Positions 16,594-24,352 of a stretch of 27,327 nucleotides of DNA are shown here, in pieces. The position numbers and the translations under genes were made by a program. The DNA lies in NCBI GenBank assembly GCA_964631605.1, contig CAZVYG010000072.1, positions 1 through 27,327 of the forward strand, read 5' to 3'. Under the pieces are notes generated by a model. It saw only the letters and a program-made list of their open reading frames with translations, searched no databases and was not told the origin of the DNA. How positions within the stretch are numbered: the first letter of the stretch is position 1; each line of letters begins with the position of its first letter. The stretch is from JARKQH01 sp964631605 (GTDB lineage Bacteria > Verrucomicrobiota > Verrucomicrobiia > Limisphaerales > UBA8199).

Positions 16594-16622
16594 TTGACAA
16601 AACAGCCTGCCCTTGACATAGT
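16594..16622 (+). promoter_or_regulatory. Candidate promoter of the PEP-CTERM gene
   Basis: A perfect -35 box TTGACA (16594-16599), 17 bases, and CATAGT (16617-16622, 4 of 6 matches). A second TTGACA overlaps the spacer end at 16613-16618. The start would lie near 16629, leaving about 200 bases of leader. Confidence 0.5.
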
Positions 16623-16767
16623 GTAGGCATGGCCCGGCAGATCTCCAGCACCTCGACAAATTGTCTTTGGGAGTGGGGCGGTCGTCCGTCACTGCGAGGC
16701 GCGGGTTCTGCCGACGCCAGAATCAATTGGACTGAATAACTGGAACCTTTCAGAAATCAGCATTACG

Positions 16768-16792
16768 GGCAGCGATGCTTCGGCCTGCTGCC
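16768..16792 (+). promoter_or_regulatory. UUCG-capped hairpin in the PEP-CTERM gene leader
   Basis: GGCAGC (16768-16773) pairs with GCTGCC (16787-16792). An inner GC/GC pair closes a C(TTCG)G loop at 16778-16783, an unusually stable RNA tetraloop. It sits about 35 bases before the start codon and could stabilise the mRNA or act on translation. Confidence 0.4.
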
Positions 16793-16826
16793 GGGACCCA
16801 ACAGAAACAACAACAGAAGGACTATT

Positions 16827-17642
16827 ATGACAAGAAACCTGCGCCACGCCGGCCTGACGGAGCGATTGCACCGCGGGACCTTTCGATTGAATCGTTCAGT
16901 GGCTCATAAATGGTTTGCCGGAATGCTGGTTGCCGCCGTGGCAGGCCTGGCAACCTGCACATCCAACGCCAACCTGCTCTCCAATGGCAACCTCGACCAG
17001 ACTTATCAGCAGGAGATCGTACCCGGCTTCTTCCTGCCGAAACCCGCCCTTTGGATCAACGACGGCTTCCGCAACAACACCGGCCCTTACGAGGATGAAC
17101 TGTCCTCCGAACCTTGGGCCGGTCCGGCTCCCACGCCCGTTACGGTGGATGACTACGGCGTCTTCTTCAAACCGTTTACAGGCAACCTTGGCACCGGGGA
17201 CTTGGCCCACGGCCGCCTGTATCAAGACGTCCCCGGCACCCCGGGCTTGACCTACGTCCTTACGGGTTGGGCGGGAGCTGAGCCCAACTATTCGGGCCTC
17301 ATTCCAAACAGTCCCACCAAGTCGTTGTTCAGCATCGAGTTTTTCGATGCCGCCAGTTCGTTCCTGGGCGGGGCGGTCTTGGACCTGGCGGCTGCCGGAC
17401 TTGGCACTCCCAATGGCCAGCCCTTCAGCTACAACCAATACAGTCTCTCGGCAACGGCTCCCGGGGGCACGGCCAGTGTACGGGTCATGATTTCGATGGT
17501 GAACGCCTACGCCAACCCGCTGGGTGGCGGTCAAGCCTTTGTCGTGGATGACTTCGAACTGAGCGCCATTCCCGAGCCGACAACTGCGGCGTTGCTGGGC
17601 ATGGGTCTCCTCGCGTTCGCCGCCATGCGCCGACGCCTCTAG
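16827..17642 (+). CDS. PEP-CTERM sorting domain protein
   Basis: The 271-residue protein has a long basic N-terminus before a signal-peptide core at about 30-48 (FAGMLVAAVAGLATC). The start is supported by AGAAGG 6 bases upstream of the ATG. The C-terminus, IPEPTTAALLGMGLLAFAAM (248-267) followed by RRRL, is a textbook PEP-CTERM signal: PEP motif, membrane helix, basic tail. Such proteins are exported by Sec, then cut and handed on by an exosortase (EpsH/XrtA family), often to an exopolysaccharide-rich surface. No exosortase is in this window. The body (LLSNGNLDQTY, later VVDDFELSA) looks like a carbohydrate-binding-like beta-sandwich common in PEP-CTERM proteins. A Cys at 48 is not in a good lipobox. 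It is transcribed alone, with a strong terminator downstream. Confidence 0.92.
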   Translation: MTRNLRHAGLTERLHRGTFRLNRSVAHKWFAGMLVAAVAGLATCTSNANLLSNGNLDQTYQQEIVPGFFLPKPALWINDGFRNNTGPYEDELSSEPWAGPAPTPVTVDDYGVFFKPFTGNLGTGDLAHGRLYQDVPGTPGLTYVLTGWAGAEPNYSGLIPNSPTKSLFSIEFFDAASSFLGGAVLDLAAAGLGTPNGQPFSYNQYSLSATAPGGTASVRVMISMVNAYANPLGGGQAFVVDDFELSAIPEPTTAALLGMGLLAFAAMRRRL

Positions 17643-17690
17643 AGCGCCCGGCGATAATCCGGCCACGCATCCTGCTCCCCGCCTGTCCCT

Positions 17691-17740
17691 GGAGCTCCTC
17701 GCTCTCGCGAAACGATCGTGAGGCGAGGAGTTCCTTTTGT
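17691..17740 (+). terminator. Strong Rho-independent terminator after the PEP-CTERM gene
   Basis: GGAGCTCCTCGC (17691-17702) pairs with GCGAGGAGTTCC (17723-17734) with one G-T pair. CTCGCG (17704-17709) then pairs with CGTGAG (17717-17722), leaving a 7-base loop and a single bulged T. That gives about 18 bp of nearly continuous stem followed by TTTTGT. Confidence 0.75.
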
Positions 17741-17790
17741 CGTACTCTGCACCCGCCCGAACGGGGCCTGAGACACCGCGCTTTCGCGCC

Positions 17791-17839
17791 CGGCTGCAAT
17801 GCAGCCGCTCCGCGGCTCCCCGGTGACCGCCACCTTTTT
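17791..17839 (+). promoter_or_regulatory. Competing hairpins and T-run upstream of glnS
   Basis: CGGCTG/CAGCCG (17791-17796 with 17802-17807) and AGCCGC/GCGGCT (17803-17808 with 17812-17817) share bases and cannot form together. A small GGTG/CACC hairpin (17822-17834) is followed directly by five Ts (17835-17839). The layout resembles an attenuator but is unproven, and may instead be a repeated palindromic element. Confidence 0.35.
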
Positions 17840-17881
17840 GTTTCCGCTTTGGGGGCCGTCTGTGTAGCTTGAGCCGACTTT

Positions 17882-19693
17882 ATGATGGGCACATCGAACC
17901 AGAATGTTTCCGCAGGCGGCGCCGCCGACGCGCGCCCTTCCGACTTCATTCGCGACATCGTTGCCGCGGACGTCGCCGCGGGCAAATACCCGCAGATTCA
18001 TACCCGCTTTCCCCCCGAACCCAACGGCTATCTGCACATCGGCCACGCCAAGTCCATCTGCCTCAACTTTGGCATCGCCCGCGAATTTGGCGGCATTTGC
18101 AATCTGCGGATGGACGACACCAACCCCACGAAGGAGGAGGTCGAGTATGTCGAATCCATCGTCGCCGACGTGCAATGGCTGATTGGCGCATGGGCGGAGG
18201 ACCGGCTCGGCCTCAAGCCCAGGGGCCAAACCGCCCAAAGACAGACGGTCGGCGACCGCCCCGATTACCACTTGCCGCCGGTGGCCCCCGGCAGCACACC
18301 GGCCGTCGAGCCCTTCTACGCCAGCGACTACTTTGAGCCGCTCTACCAGTATGCCCTGGTCCTGATCCGCAAGGGCCTCGCCTACGTCTGCGATCTCTCC
18401 CCCGCCGACACCGACGCCTATCGCGGCGCCCCCGACCGCCCCGGACGGGAAAGCCCCTGGCGCAACCGCTCCATCGAGGAGAACCTCGACCTGTTCGAAC
18501 GCATGAAAAGCGGCGAGTTCCCGGACGGCACTCGCACCTTGCGGGCGAAAATTGACATGGCTTCCCCCAACATCTGGATGCGTGACCCCGTGCTCTACCG
18601 CATCCGGCACGCCGAGCATCACCATACCGGCAAGCAGTGGTGCATTTATCCGATGTACGATTTCGCCCACTGCCTCAGCGATTATATCGAGGGCATCACC
18701 CACTCCATCTGCACCCTCGAATTCGAAGTCCATCGCCCCCTCTACGACTGGATTCTCGAGAACCTCGACCTGCCCCGGCCGCTGCCCCGCCAGTTCGAGT
18801 TCGCCCGCCTCAGCCTCGGCTATACCGTCATGAGCAAACGCAAGCTCATGCAACTGGTTAACGAGAATCTTGTGGCCGGCTGGGATGATCCCCGCATGCC
18901 CACCATCAGCGGCCTGCGCCGCCGCGGCGTCACCCCCGAAGCGCTCCGCGCCTTCGCCTATAACATCGGCATCACCAAATACAACGCCCTGACCGACGTG
19001 GCCGTCCTCGAATATGCCATCCGCGAAGACCTCAACCGCCGCGCCTTGCGCCGTCTCGCCGTCCTGCGTCCCCTCAAAGTCGTGATCACCAATTACCCCG
19101 AGCACCAAACCGAGCAACTCGAGGCCGTCAACAATCCCGAGGACCCGGCGGCCGGGACCCGCCGCGTCCCCTTCACCCGCGAGCTCTTTATCGAACGCGA
19201 CGATTTCATGGAGACGCCGCCCCCCAAATACTTCCGCCTCCGGCCCGGCGGCGAAGTGCGCTTAAAATACGCCTACATCATCAAGTGCGACGAGGTGATC
19301 AAAGATGCGACCGGGCAGGTGGTCCAGTTGCGCTGCACCGCCGACCTCGGCAGCAAGTCCGGCGGCCCCACTGCCAGCCGCAAGGTCAAAGGCACCATCC
19401 ACTGGGTCAGCGCCCCCCATTCCATCGAAGCCGAGGTGCGCCTCTACGACCGCCTTTTCACCGTGCCCGAGCCGGATGCCGACGGTGACTTCAAAAAACA
19501 CCTCAACCCCAATTCCCTCGAGGTGCTCACCGCGCGCTGCGAGCCGAGCCTCAAAGACGCCCGGCCCGACCTCCGCTACCAATTCGAGCGCCTGGCCTAC
19601 TTCAGCCTCGACCCGGACACCACCGCCCAGCGGCTCGTGTTTAACCGCACCATTACCCTCAAGGACACCTGGGCCAAGGAGGCCCGAAAATAA
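17882..19693 (+). CDS. glnS: Glutamine--tRNA ligase
   Basis: The 603-residue protein is a class I aminoacyl-tRNA synthetase that charges tRNA-Gln with glutamine. It has the RFPPEPNGYLHIGHAKSI block (HIGH at 52-55) and VMSKRK (316-321) as the KMSKS loop. The non-discriminating/bacterial GlnRS type is shown by WCIYPMYDFAHCLSD, GITHSICTLEFE and GWDDPRMPTISGLRRRG, all matching E. coli GlnRS rather than GltX. The C-terminal two-barrel anticodon-binding domain is present (about 395-600). Between QWL (98-100) and YASDYF (146-151) there are about 36 more residues than in E. coli, rich in Pro, Arg and Gln. Two ATGs lie in tandem at the start; there is no Shine-Dalgarno site. The stop is followed at once by a bidirectional terminator shared with sodA. 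Confidence 0.97.
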   Translation: MMGTSNQNVSAGGAADARPSDFIRDIVAADVAAGKYPQIHTRFPPEPNGYLHIGHAKSICLNFGIAREFGGICNLRMDDTNPTKEEVEYVESIVADVQWLIGAWAEDRLGLKPRGQTAQRQTVGDRPDYHLPPVAPGSTPAVEPFYASDYFEPLYQYALVLIRKGLAYVCDLSPADTDAYRGAPDRPGRESPWRNRSIEENLDLFERMKSGEFPDGTRTLRAKIDMASPNIWMRDPVLYRIRHAEHHHTGKQWCIYPMYDFAHCLSDYIEGITHSICTLEFEVHRPLYDWILENLDLPRPLPRQFEFARLSLGYTVMSKRKLMQLVNENLVAGWDDPRMPTISGLRRRGVTPEALRAFAYNIGITKYNALTDVAVLEYAIREDLNRRALRRLAVLRPLKVVITNYPEHQTEQLEAVNNPEDPAAGTRRVPFTRELFIERDDFMETPPPKYFRLRPGGEVRLKYAYIIKCDEVIKDATGQVVQLRCTADLGSKSGGPTASRKVKGTIHWVSAPHSIEAEVRLYDRLFTVPEPDADGDFKKHLNPNSLEVLTARCEPSLKDARPDLRYQFERLAYFSLDPDTTAQRLVFNRTITLKDTWAKEARK

Positions 19694-19725
19694 AAAACAC
19701 GCCGCAATCGCGGCGTGTTGATTCT
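19694..19725. terminator. Bidirectional terminator shared by glnS and sodA
   Basis: AACACGCCGC (19696-19705) and GCGGCGTGTT (19710-19719) form a perfect 10-bp stem around AATC. On the minus strand the stem is followed by a run of six Ts then ATTTT, an excellent terminator for sodA. On the plus strand TTGATTCTTG follows, giving a fair terminator for glnS. Confidence 0.85.
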
Positions 19726-19741
19726 TGCTCGGCTCGAACGC

Positions 19742-20371
19742 CTACTTGCCCGCGGCCGCGTAGTTCCTCGCAACCTCGGGCCAGTTCACCACGTTCCAGA
19801 ACGCCTTGAGGTAATCCCCACGGCGGTTCTGATACTTGAGGTAATAGGCATGTTCCCACACGTCGCACCCCAGAATCGGCGTGCCTTCCACCCCGGCAAT
19901 CGCTTTGCCCATGATCGGATTGTCCTGGTTCGCGGTCGAAACAATCTCCAGCTTGCCCTGGTTCACCACCAACCACGCCCACCCGCTGCCGAACCGCCCA
20001 AGGCCCGCCGCCTCAAACTTCTCCTTGAAGGCCTCCAAGCTCCCAAACGTTGACTTGATCTCCTCCGCCAGCTTGCCCGCGGGCGCGCCGCCCGCATTGG
20101 GCGCCAGCAGCTTCCAGAACATCGAATGGTTCACGTGCCCGCCGCCATTGTTGCGGACGGCTGTGCGGATATCCGCAGGCACCGCTTCCAGGTTTCGAAT
20201 GAGCGCTTCGGCCGTCTTGCTCTCCAGATCGGCTTTTCCGGCAATTGCCTTGTTGAGGTTGGTCACGTAAGCCGCATGATGTTTCCCGTGATGGATTTCC
20301 ATCGTTTGCGCATCAATGTAAGGTTCAAGCGCTTCCTTGGGATACGGAAGCGGAGGTAGTTCGTATGCCAT
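19742..20371 (-). CDS. sodA: Superoxide dismutase, Mn/Fe family (Mn-type signature)
   Basis: The 209-residue protein converts superoxide to oxygen and hydrogen peroxide. The four metal ligands are visible: H27 (MEIHHGKHH), H82 (GGGHVNHSMFW), D170 and H174 (DVWEHAYYLKY). The second-sphere Gln that tunes the metal is Q149 in TANQDNP, and the position used by Fe enzymes in the NHxxFW helix region is Gly (GGGH); this combination points to Mn or cambialistic use rather than strict Fe. There is no signal peptide, so it is cytoplasmic. The start has AGGA seven bases upstream. A candidate promoter lies 60-90 bases upstream and a strong terminator immediately downstream, so it is probably a single-gene unit despite hisH upstream on the same strand. 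Confidence 0.96.
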   Translation of the reverse strand: MAYELPPLPYPKEALEPYIDAQTMEIHHGKHHAAYVTNLNKAIAGKADLESKTAEALIRNLEAVPADIRTAVRNNGGGHVNHSMFWKLLAPNAGGAPAGKLAEEIKSTFGSLEAFKEKFEAAGLGRFGSGWAWLVVNQGKLEIVSTANQDNPIMGKAIAGVEGTPILGCDVWEHAYYLKYQNRRGDYLKAFWNVVNWPEVARNYAAAGK

Positions 20372-20433
20372 ATCGTATTCCTGTAATGTGTTGCTAATTT
20401 TGTATTCCAGTAAAGTTTCTCACTTAACTCAAC

Positions 20434-20460
20434 AAAATAGCACGTCTGTGCCAGAGTCAA
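20434..20460 (-). promoter_or_regulatory. Candidate sodA promoter
   Basis: On the minus strand TTGACT (20460-20455) is followed after 15 bases by TATTTT (20439-20434). The spacer is short. The surrounding 20372-20470 stretch is much more AT-rich than its neighbours, as expected for a promoter region. No SoxR or Fur site is obvious. Confidence 0.35.
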
Positions 20461-20573
20461 GGGATGCTCCGAAAATAAATTTCTCCCCTCGAAGCCCCCT
20501 GACCCGCGTACCCGGCCTCCAGCCCGGCCCCCACAACCGCACCCCGGAAACGCGCATCGCCACGCGAAGCGAC

Positions 20574-21197
20574 TCAGCTCCGCTGGCACAACCTCACAAA
20601 GTTGCCGAGCAGCCGTAACCCGACCGCTTGGCTTTTCTCGGGATGAAACTGCGTGGCAAATACGTTCTCATGCCAGATCGAGGAGGCAAACGTCTCACCA
20701 TAGGTGGTGCGCGAAGCCACGATTCCCGCGTCGGCCGGTTGCGGATAAAAGCTATGCACAAAATACACGTAACTGCCCTCGGGTATCCCCGCGTATAGGG
20801 GGCAGGCCGGGTTGATTTCCTCAAGCTGGTTCCACCCAATCTGCGGCACCTTCAAGCCCTTCGCCCCTGAAAAGCGCACCACCTTGCCCCGGAATATCCC
20901 CAGCCCCGCCGCGCAACTGTTGAACTCCTCGCTCCGCTCGAACAGCGCCTGGTAGCCCACGCAAATCCCGAGAAACGGCCGGCCCGAAGCAATGAACTCG
21001 CGCGTGGCCGACAGCAAACCCTGGCGCTCAAGCGCCTGAATGCAATCGTCAAACGCACCCACCCCGGGCAACACCGCCCCCCGCGCGTCAGCCAGCTCGC
21101 CGCCGCCTCGAACAATCCGCACCTCGGACCCCACCTTCAGCAGCGCCTTGTGAACACTGCGCAGGTTGCCGGAGCCGTAATCCATTAACGCAATCAC
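20574..21197 (-). CDS. hisH: Imidazole glycerol phosphate synthase, glutamine amidotransferase subunit
   Basis: The 207-residue protein is the class I glutaminase that feeds ammonia to HisF, making imidazole glycerol phosphate and AICAR in histidine synthesis. DYGSGNLRSVHKAL (6-19) is the HisH-specific start. The nucleophile C79 lies in GICVGYQALF (usual form GICLGMQ), and H185 and E187 complete the triad in FHPEKSQ. GWNQLE and YFVHSFY are further family motifs. The start is a GTG at 21197 without a Shine-Dalgarno site; a shifted start is hard to justify because MDYGSGN follows at once. hisF and other his genes are not in the window, so the pathway genes are scattered in this genome or lie elsewhere. 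Confidence 0.96.
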   Translation of the reverse strand: MIALMDYGSGNLRSVHKALLKVGSEVRIVRGGGELADARGAVLPGVGAFDDCIQALERQGLLSATREFIASGRPFLGICVGYQALFERSEEFNSCAAGLGIFRGKVVRFSGAKGLKVPQIGWNQLEEINPACPLYAGIPEGSYVYFVHSFYPQPADAGIVASRTTYGETFASSIWHENVFATQFHPEKSQAVGLRLLGNFVRLCQRS

Positions 21198-21288
21198 AAG
21201 TGCAGCCTAGCCGGAAAGCCGCCTCCCCGCCACAAAATCCACCGCGGCGCAGAGGTCGTCCAGTGCCGGACCGCCCCGTAAAAGGCAA

Positions 21289-21317
21289 TTAACAGCGCCT
21301 GGCGATTTTGCTAGAAT
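21289..21317 (+). promoter_or_regulatory. Sigma70-type promoter of the histidine kinase gene
   Basis: TTAACA (21289-21294), exactly 17 bases, TAGAAT (21312-21317): five of six matches in each box. Six bases then separate it from the ATG at 21324, so transcription should begin on or next to the start codon. No ribosome site exists in the gap. Confidence 0.6.
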
Positions 21318-21323
21318 CCCACC

Positions 21324-23594
21324 ATGGAACCTATTCGAACCTCCTTTGGCCCGCGGCTGCTTAAGACTTCCCCAGGCATGGCCCTCGCGATGGCGGTCGT
21401 TTACACGCTCGGTCTCGGGATGGTTGACTCGCTGCTGCCGCCGCGAATGAGCTTCACGCTGTTTTACGTGTTCGGCGTCGCCTACGCCGGTTGGTGCGCG
21501 GGCCGAACGAGTGCCGTTGTCGTCGCCCTCTTTTCCGCCCTGGTCATCGGGTGGGCGGAGTGGTTCAGTACTCGCAGCGAGCCCCACCCGGCTGTCCTCG
21601 CCTGGAATACTCTTTCCCGCCTGGCAATCCTTGGCGGCGTTGGCTGGCTCACCGCCGAGACCTCGCGCCTTGCCCGGAAACTGACACGCCTGGTGGAGGA
21701 ACGGACCGCCCAGTACAAAGCCGAGGCCATGCGGCACAAAGAAGCGTGTGAGCGCCTCGCCTTTGCCTTGGATTCAGCCCGCATGGTGACTTGGGAATAC
21801 GACCCGGCCGCCGACCAAATCACCTACTCGTCCAACGCGGTCGCGGTCGCCCGCGGCAACAACCTCGAACCCTATTCCTCCACGGCCGCCTTGCTCGAGC
21901 AGACTCACCCCGAAGACCGCGACCGGCTCGCCCAGGCCATCCAACGCGTGGCCGTGCGCGACGAGCCTTTTGAACAGGAATACCGCCTTCGCTTGCAGGA
22001 CGGCAACTATTACTGGATTCTGGCCAAGGGGCGGCGGGTTTGCGATTCGGCCGGTCGCATGACCTGCCTGGTGGGCATTTCGATTGATAATACGGACCGC
22101 AAGCGGGCCGAACTCGCGGTGCAAATCCAGCGGGATGTCGCGGTTCAGCTCAGCCTCGCCAGCGATCTGCAGGGCGCCTTGGAGGCCCTCCTGGCGCTGG
22201 CCGTCCGGTTGCACGGGGTGGATTGCGGCGGGGTTTACCTCGTGAGTCCAACAGACGGAAGCCTCCGCCTCGCCGCCAGCCGGGGACTTTCCCAAGAGTT
22301 CGTTGCCGCCGTATCCCATTTTCCCGCCGACTCGCAGCGGAGCCGCCTGGTTCGCGCGGGCAAGCCGGTTTATGGTCTGCAGCGTGAGGTGCTCGACGGC
22401 GGGAACCAGCCGCTCGAAGCCGAAGGGATTGGCGGTTTCGCAACCCTTCCCCTGATTCACGAACAGCAGCTACTCGGTTGTCTGAATCTGGCCAATCACA
22501 CCCAGCACCCCATTCCGCCGGACATGAGAGCTGTTATGGAGACGATGGCCGCACAGGCGTCGGGCGCCATCGCTCGCATTCGCGCGGCGCAGGAGCTCAA
22601 GGAGAACGAAGCCCGTCTTCGCACGATCATCCACGGCGCGCCGCTGGTGCTTTTTGCCGTGGATGCAAACGAAGTCATCACCTTCGCGGAGGGCCAGGCG
22701 CTTGACGACCTTGCCCCGGCAAGCGGAGCCTACGTCGGCAGGCAAATCCAGGAAGTCTTCCCGAACACCCCGGCGGTCATCCGTTGCATCCGGCGCGCGC
22801 TGACAGGTGAGACTTTCAGTGGAATTCTCAAAATTCGCGACCTTTGGTTCGAGGTTTCCCACGTTCCCCGCCGGAACCCCGACGGCCGCGTGGTCGGCTG
22901 TGTCGGTGTCGCCACCAACGTCACCGAACGCCAGCGCCTGCAACGCCACGTCCTCGAAATTTCCGACCGCGAGCAGGCTCGCATCGGCCAGGAGATTCAC
23001 GACGGCCTCTGCCAGCAGTTGGTTGGCCTGGCCTTTGATGTCAACTCCCTCGAAGCGGCTCTCTCCGCCCGCCAGCATCCTCTCGCTCCGCAGGCCGCGC
23101 GCATCAGTGCCTGCCTTGACCAGGCCATTACCGAGACCCGTCGCATCGCCCGCGGTCTGTTCCCGGTCAGTCTCGAGACTGAAGGGCTGGCCCTGGCCCT
23201 CGAGGGCCTGGCCCGCCTCACCTCCTCCCGCTTTGCAATTCCCTGCCGGTTCGCGGCCTCAGGGCCCGTCGAGGTGCCTTCCGCCCGGTTGGCGATCAAC
23301 CTCTACCGCATTGTCCAGGAGGCGGTGACCAACGCCGTGAAACACAGCGGCGCCCGCTCCATTGCCATCCAGCTTCACGGAGCCCCTGGTGAATTTGAGA
23401 TTACCATCGAGGACGATGGCCGGGGAATGCCTCCCGATTCCCGCCGTCGGCCGGACGCCATGGGCCTGCACATCATGCAGTATCGGGCTGGGCTTATTGG
23501 TGCCCGCCTGCGCATCGGTCCCCGCCAGCAGGGGGGGCACCGTCGTTTCCTGTTGCCTCCCACGCGAGCTCACGCTAGAAAATACTGGCTGTGA
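21324..23594 (+). CDS. Membrane PAS-GAF-PAS sensor histidine kinase, NarL-partner type
   Basis: The 756-residue protein has four membrane segments (about 19-37, 43-61, 64-80, 91-110), a short coiled coil, PAS (about 145-255, with HPEDRDRL and a C-terminal DNTDRKRAE), GAF (about 270-425), a second PAS (about 430-545), then a HisKA_3 dimer domain with phospho-acceptor H559 in IGQEIHDGLCQQL. The ATPase shows N-box NAVKH (N670 on) and DDGRGMP (697-703). This is the kinase class that pairs with NarL/LuxR regulators, and such a gene overlaps its stop (GTGA). Oddly, the last ATPase motif, expected as GGTxV, reads GGHRRFLLPPT; the expected GGTVVSCCLP appears one frame away, right after a run of seven Gs at 23531-23537. 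The ligand is unknown; PAS and GAF suggest a small molecule or redox cue. Confidence 0.93.
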   Translation: MEPIRTSFGPRLLKTSPGMALAMAVVYTLGLGMVDSLLPPRMSFTLFYVFGVAYAGWCAGRTSAVVVALFSALVIGWAEWFSTRSEPHPAVLAWNTLSRLAILGGVGWLTAETSRLARKLTRLVEERTAQYKAEAMRHKEACERLAFALDSARMVTWEYDPAADQITYSSNAVAVARGNNLEPYSSTAALLEQTHPEDRDRLAQAIQRVAVRDEPFEQEYRLRLQDGNYYWILAKGRRVCDSAGRMTCLVGISIDNTDRKRAELAVQIQRDVAVQLSLASDLQGALEALLALAVRLHGVDCGGVYLVSPTDGSLRLAASRGLSQEFVAAVSHFPADSQRSRLVRAGKPVYGLQREVLDGGNQPLEAEGIGGFATLPLIHEQQLLGCLNLANHTQHPIPPDMRAVMETMAAQASGAIARIRAAQELKENEARLRTIIHGAPLVLFAVDANEVITFAEGQALDDLAPASGAYVGRQIQEVFPNTPAVIRCIRRALTGETFSGILKIRDLWFEVSHVPRRNPDGRVVGCVGVATNVTERQRLQRHVLEISDREQARIGQEIHDGLCQQLVGLAFDVNSLEAALSARQHPLAPQAARISACLDQAITETRRIARGLFPVSLETEGLALALEGLARLTSSRFAIPCRFAASGPVEVPSARLAINLYRIVQEAVTNAVKHSGARSIAIQLHGAPGEFEITIEDDGRGMPPDSRRRPDAMGLHIMQYRAGLIGARLRIGPRQQGGHRRFLLPPTRAHARKYWL

Positions 23595-24268
23595 GCCGAA
23601 AGCCGAAGCCGCCCGTTCCCCGGAAGCCCACCCAAATCCTGCTGGTGGATGACCATCCGCTCGTGCGAGAACGCCTGGCTGAGGTCTTTTCCCGCGAGCC
23701 CGACCTAATGGTCTGCGGCGAAGCCGATAACCGCCACCGCGCCTTGGAGGCCATCGCCGATACGGCGCCGGATATCATCCTGCTGGACCTCACCCTCAAG
23801 CACTCTGACGGCTTCGAAACGATCAAGGACATCCGTGCGCGCTGGCCCAGCCTCAAAATTCTGGTCGTTTCGATGCACGACGACGCCCTTTATGCCGAGC
23901 GCGCCATTCGCGCGGGCGCCCGAGGCTATATCAACAAGCAGGAAGCCACCCGCCGCATCCTTGTCGCCGTGCGGCAGGTGATTGCGGGCGGCATCTACTT
24001 GAGCGACCGGGTGGCCGATCAAATCGTTGAGCGCATGGCTACCCGCCCCGGTCAGACGGGGGTGGTGCCAGCCCATGTTCTGGGCGACCGCGAGCTGCAG
24101 GTGTTCCAAGGCATCGGCCGCGGCCTGACCACCCGGCAGATCGCCCGGGAACTGCACCTTGGCGTCAAAACCGTGGAAACCTATCGCGCCCGGATCAAGG
24201 AAAAGCTCAACCTCTCCACCTCCGCCGACCTGCTGCAAAAGGCCATCGCGTGGGTCCACCCGGCTTAG
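23591..24268 (+). CDS. NarL/FixJ-type response regulator
   Basis: The 225-residue protein has an N-terminal receiver domain with acidic D20 and D21, phospho-acceptor D66 (IILLDLTLK), the switch Ser in VVSMHD and Lys in INKQEA. A LuxR-type helix-turn-helix follows (about 155-225: LGDRELQVFQGIGRGLTTRQIA, then KTVETYRARIKEKLNL). It is a DNA-binding transcription factor activated by phosphorylation. The GTG start overlaps the kinase stop codon, so the kinase is its obvious partner and translation is probably coupled. No Shine-Dalgarno site is present. The receiver and output domains are closely related along their whole length to the regulator encoded convergently at 24353-25060. Target genes are unknown. 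Confidence 0.94.
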   Translation: MSRKPKPPVPRKPTQILLVDDHPLVRERLAEVFSREPDLMVCGEADNRHRALEAIADTAPDIILLDLTLKHSDGFETIKDIRARWPSLKILVVSMHDDALYAERAIRAGARGYINKQEATRRILVAVRQVIAGGIYLSDRVADQIVERMATRPGQTGVVPAHVLGDRELQVFQGIGRGLTTRQIARELHLGVKTVETYRARIKEKLNLSTSADLLQKAIAWVHPA

Positions 24269-24352
24269 CCCTCACCCGTTCAACAGCCGCTTGCAGGTTT
24301 TCCGAGGCAACGGCCGCCGGCCCCCAACTTCACCTTCCAACCCGCCCCTCGT

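Larger units (their letters stand above)
16410..16826 (+). other. 417-base intergenic region between lysA and the PEP-CTERM gene
   Basis: I see no gene here: no tRNA, no known ncRNA fold and no ORF with credible codon use. It holds a promoter at 16594-16622, a leader of about 200 bases with a UUCG-capped hairpin at 16768-16792, and an AGAAGG ribosome site at about 16815. The first 180 bases hold nothing I can identify; no clear lysA terminator is visible. Confidence 0.6.

Noticed and set aside
17639..19117. 492-codon frame antisense to glnS
   Set aside because: Mirror of a conserved synthetase gene; no recognisable domain.
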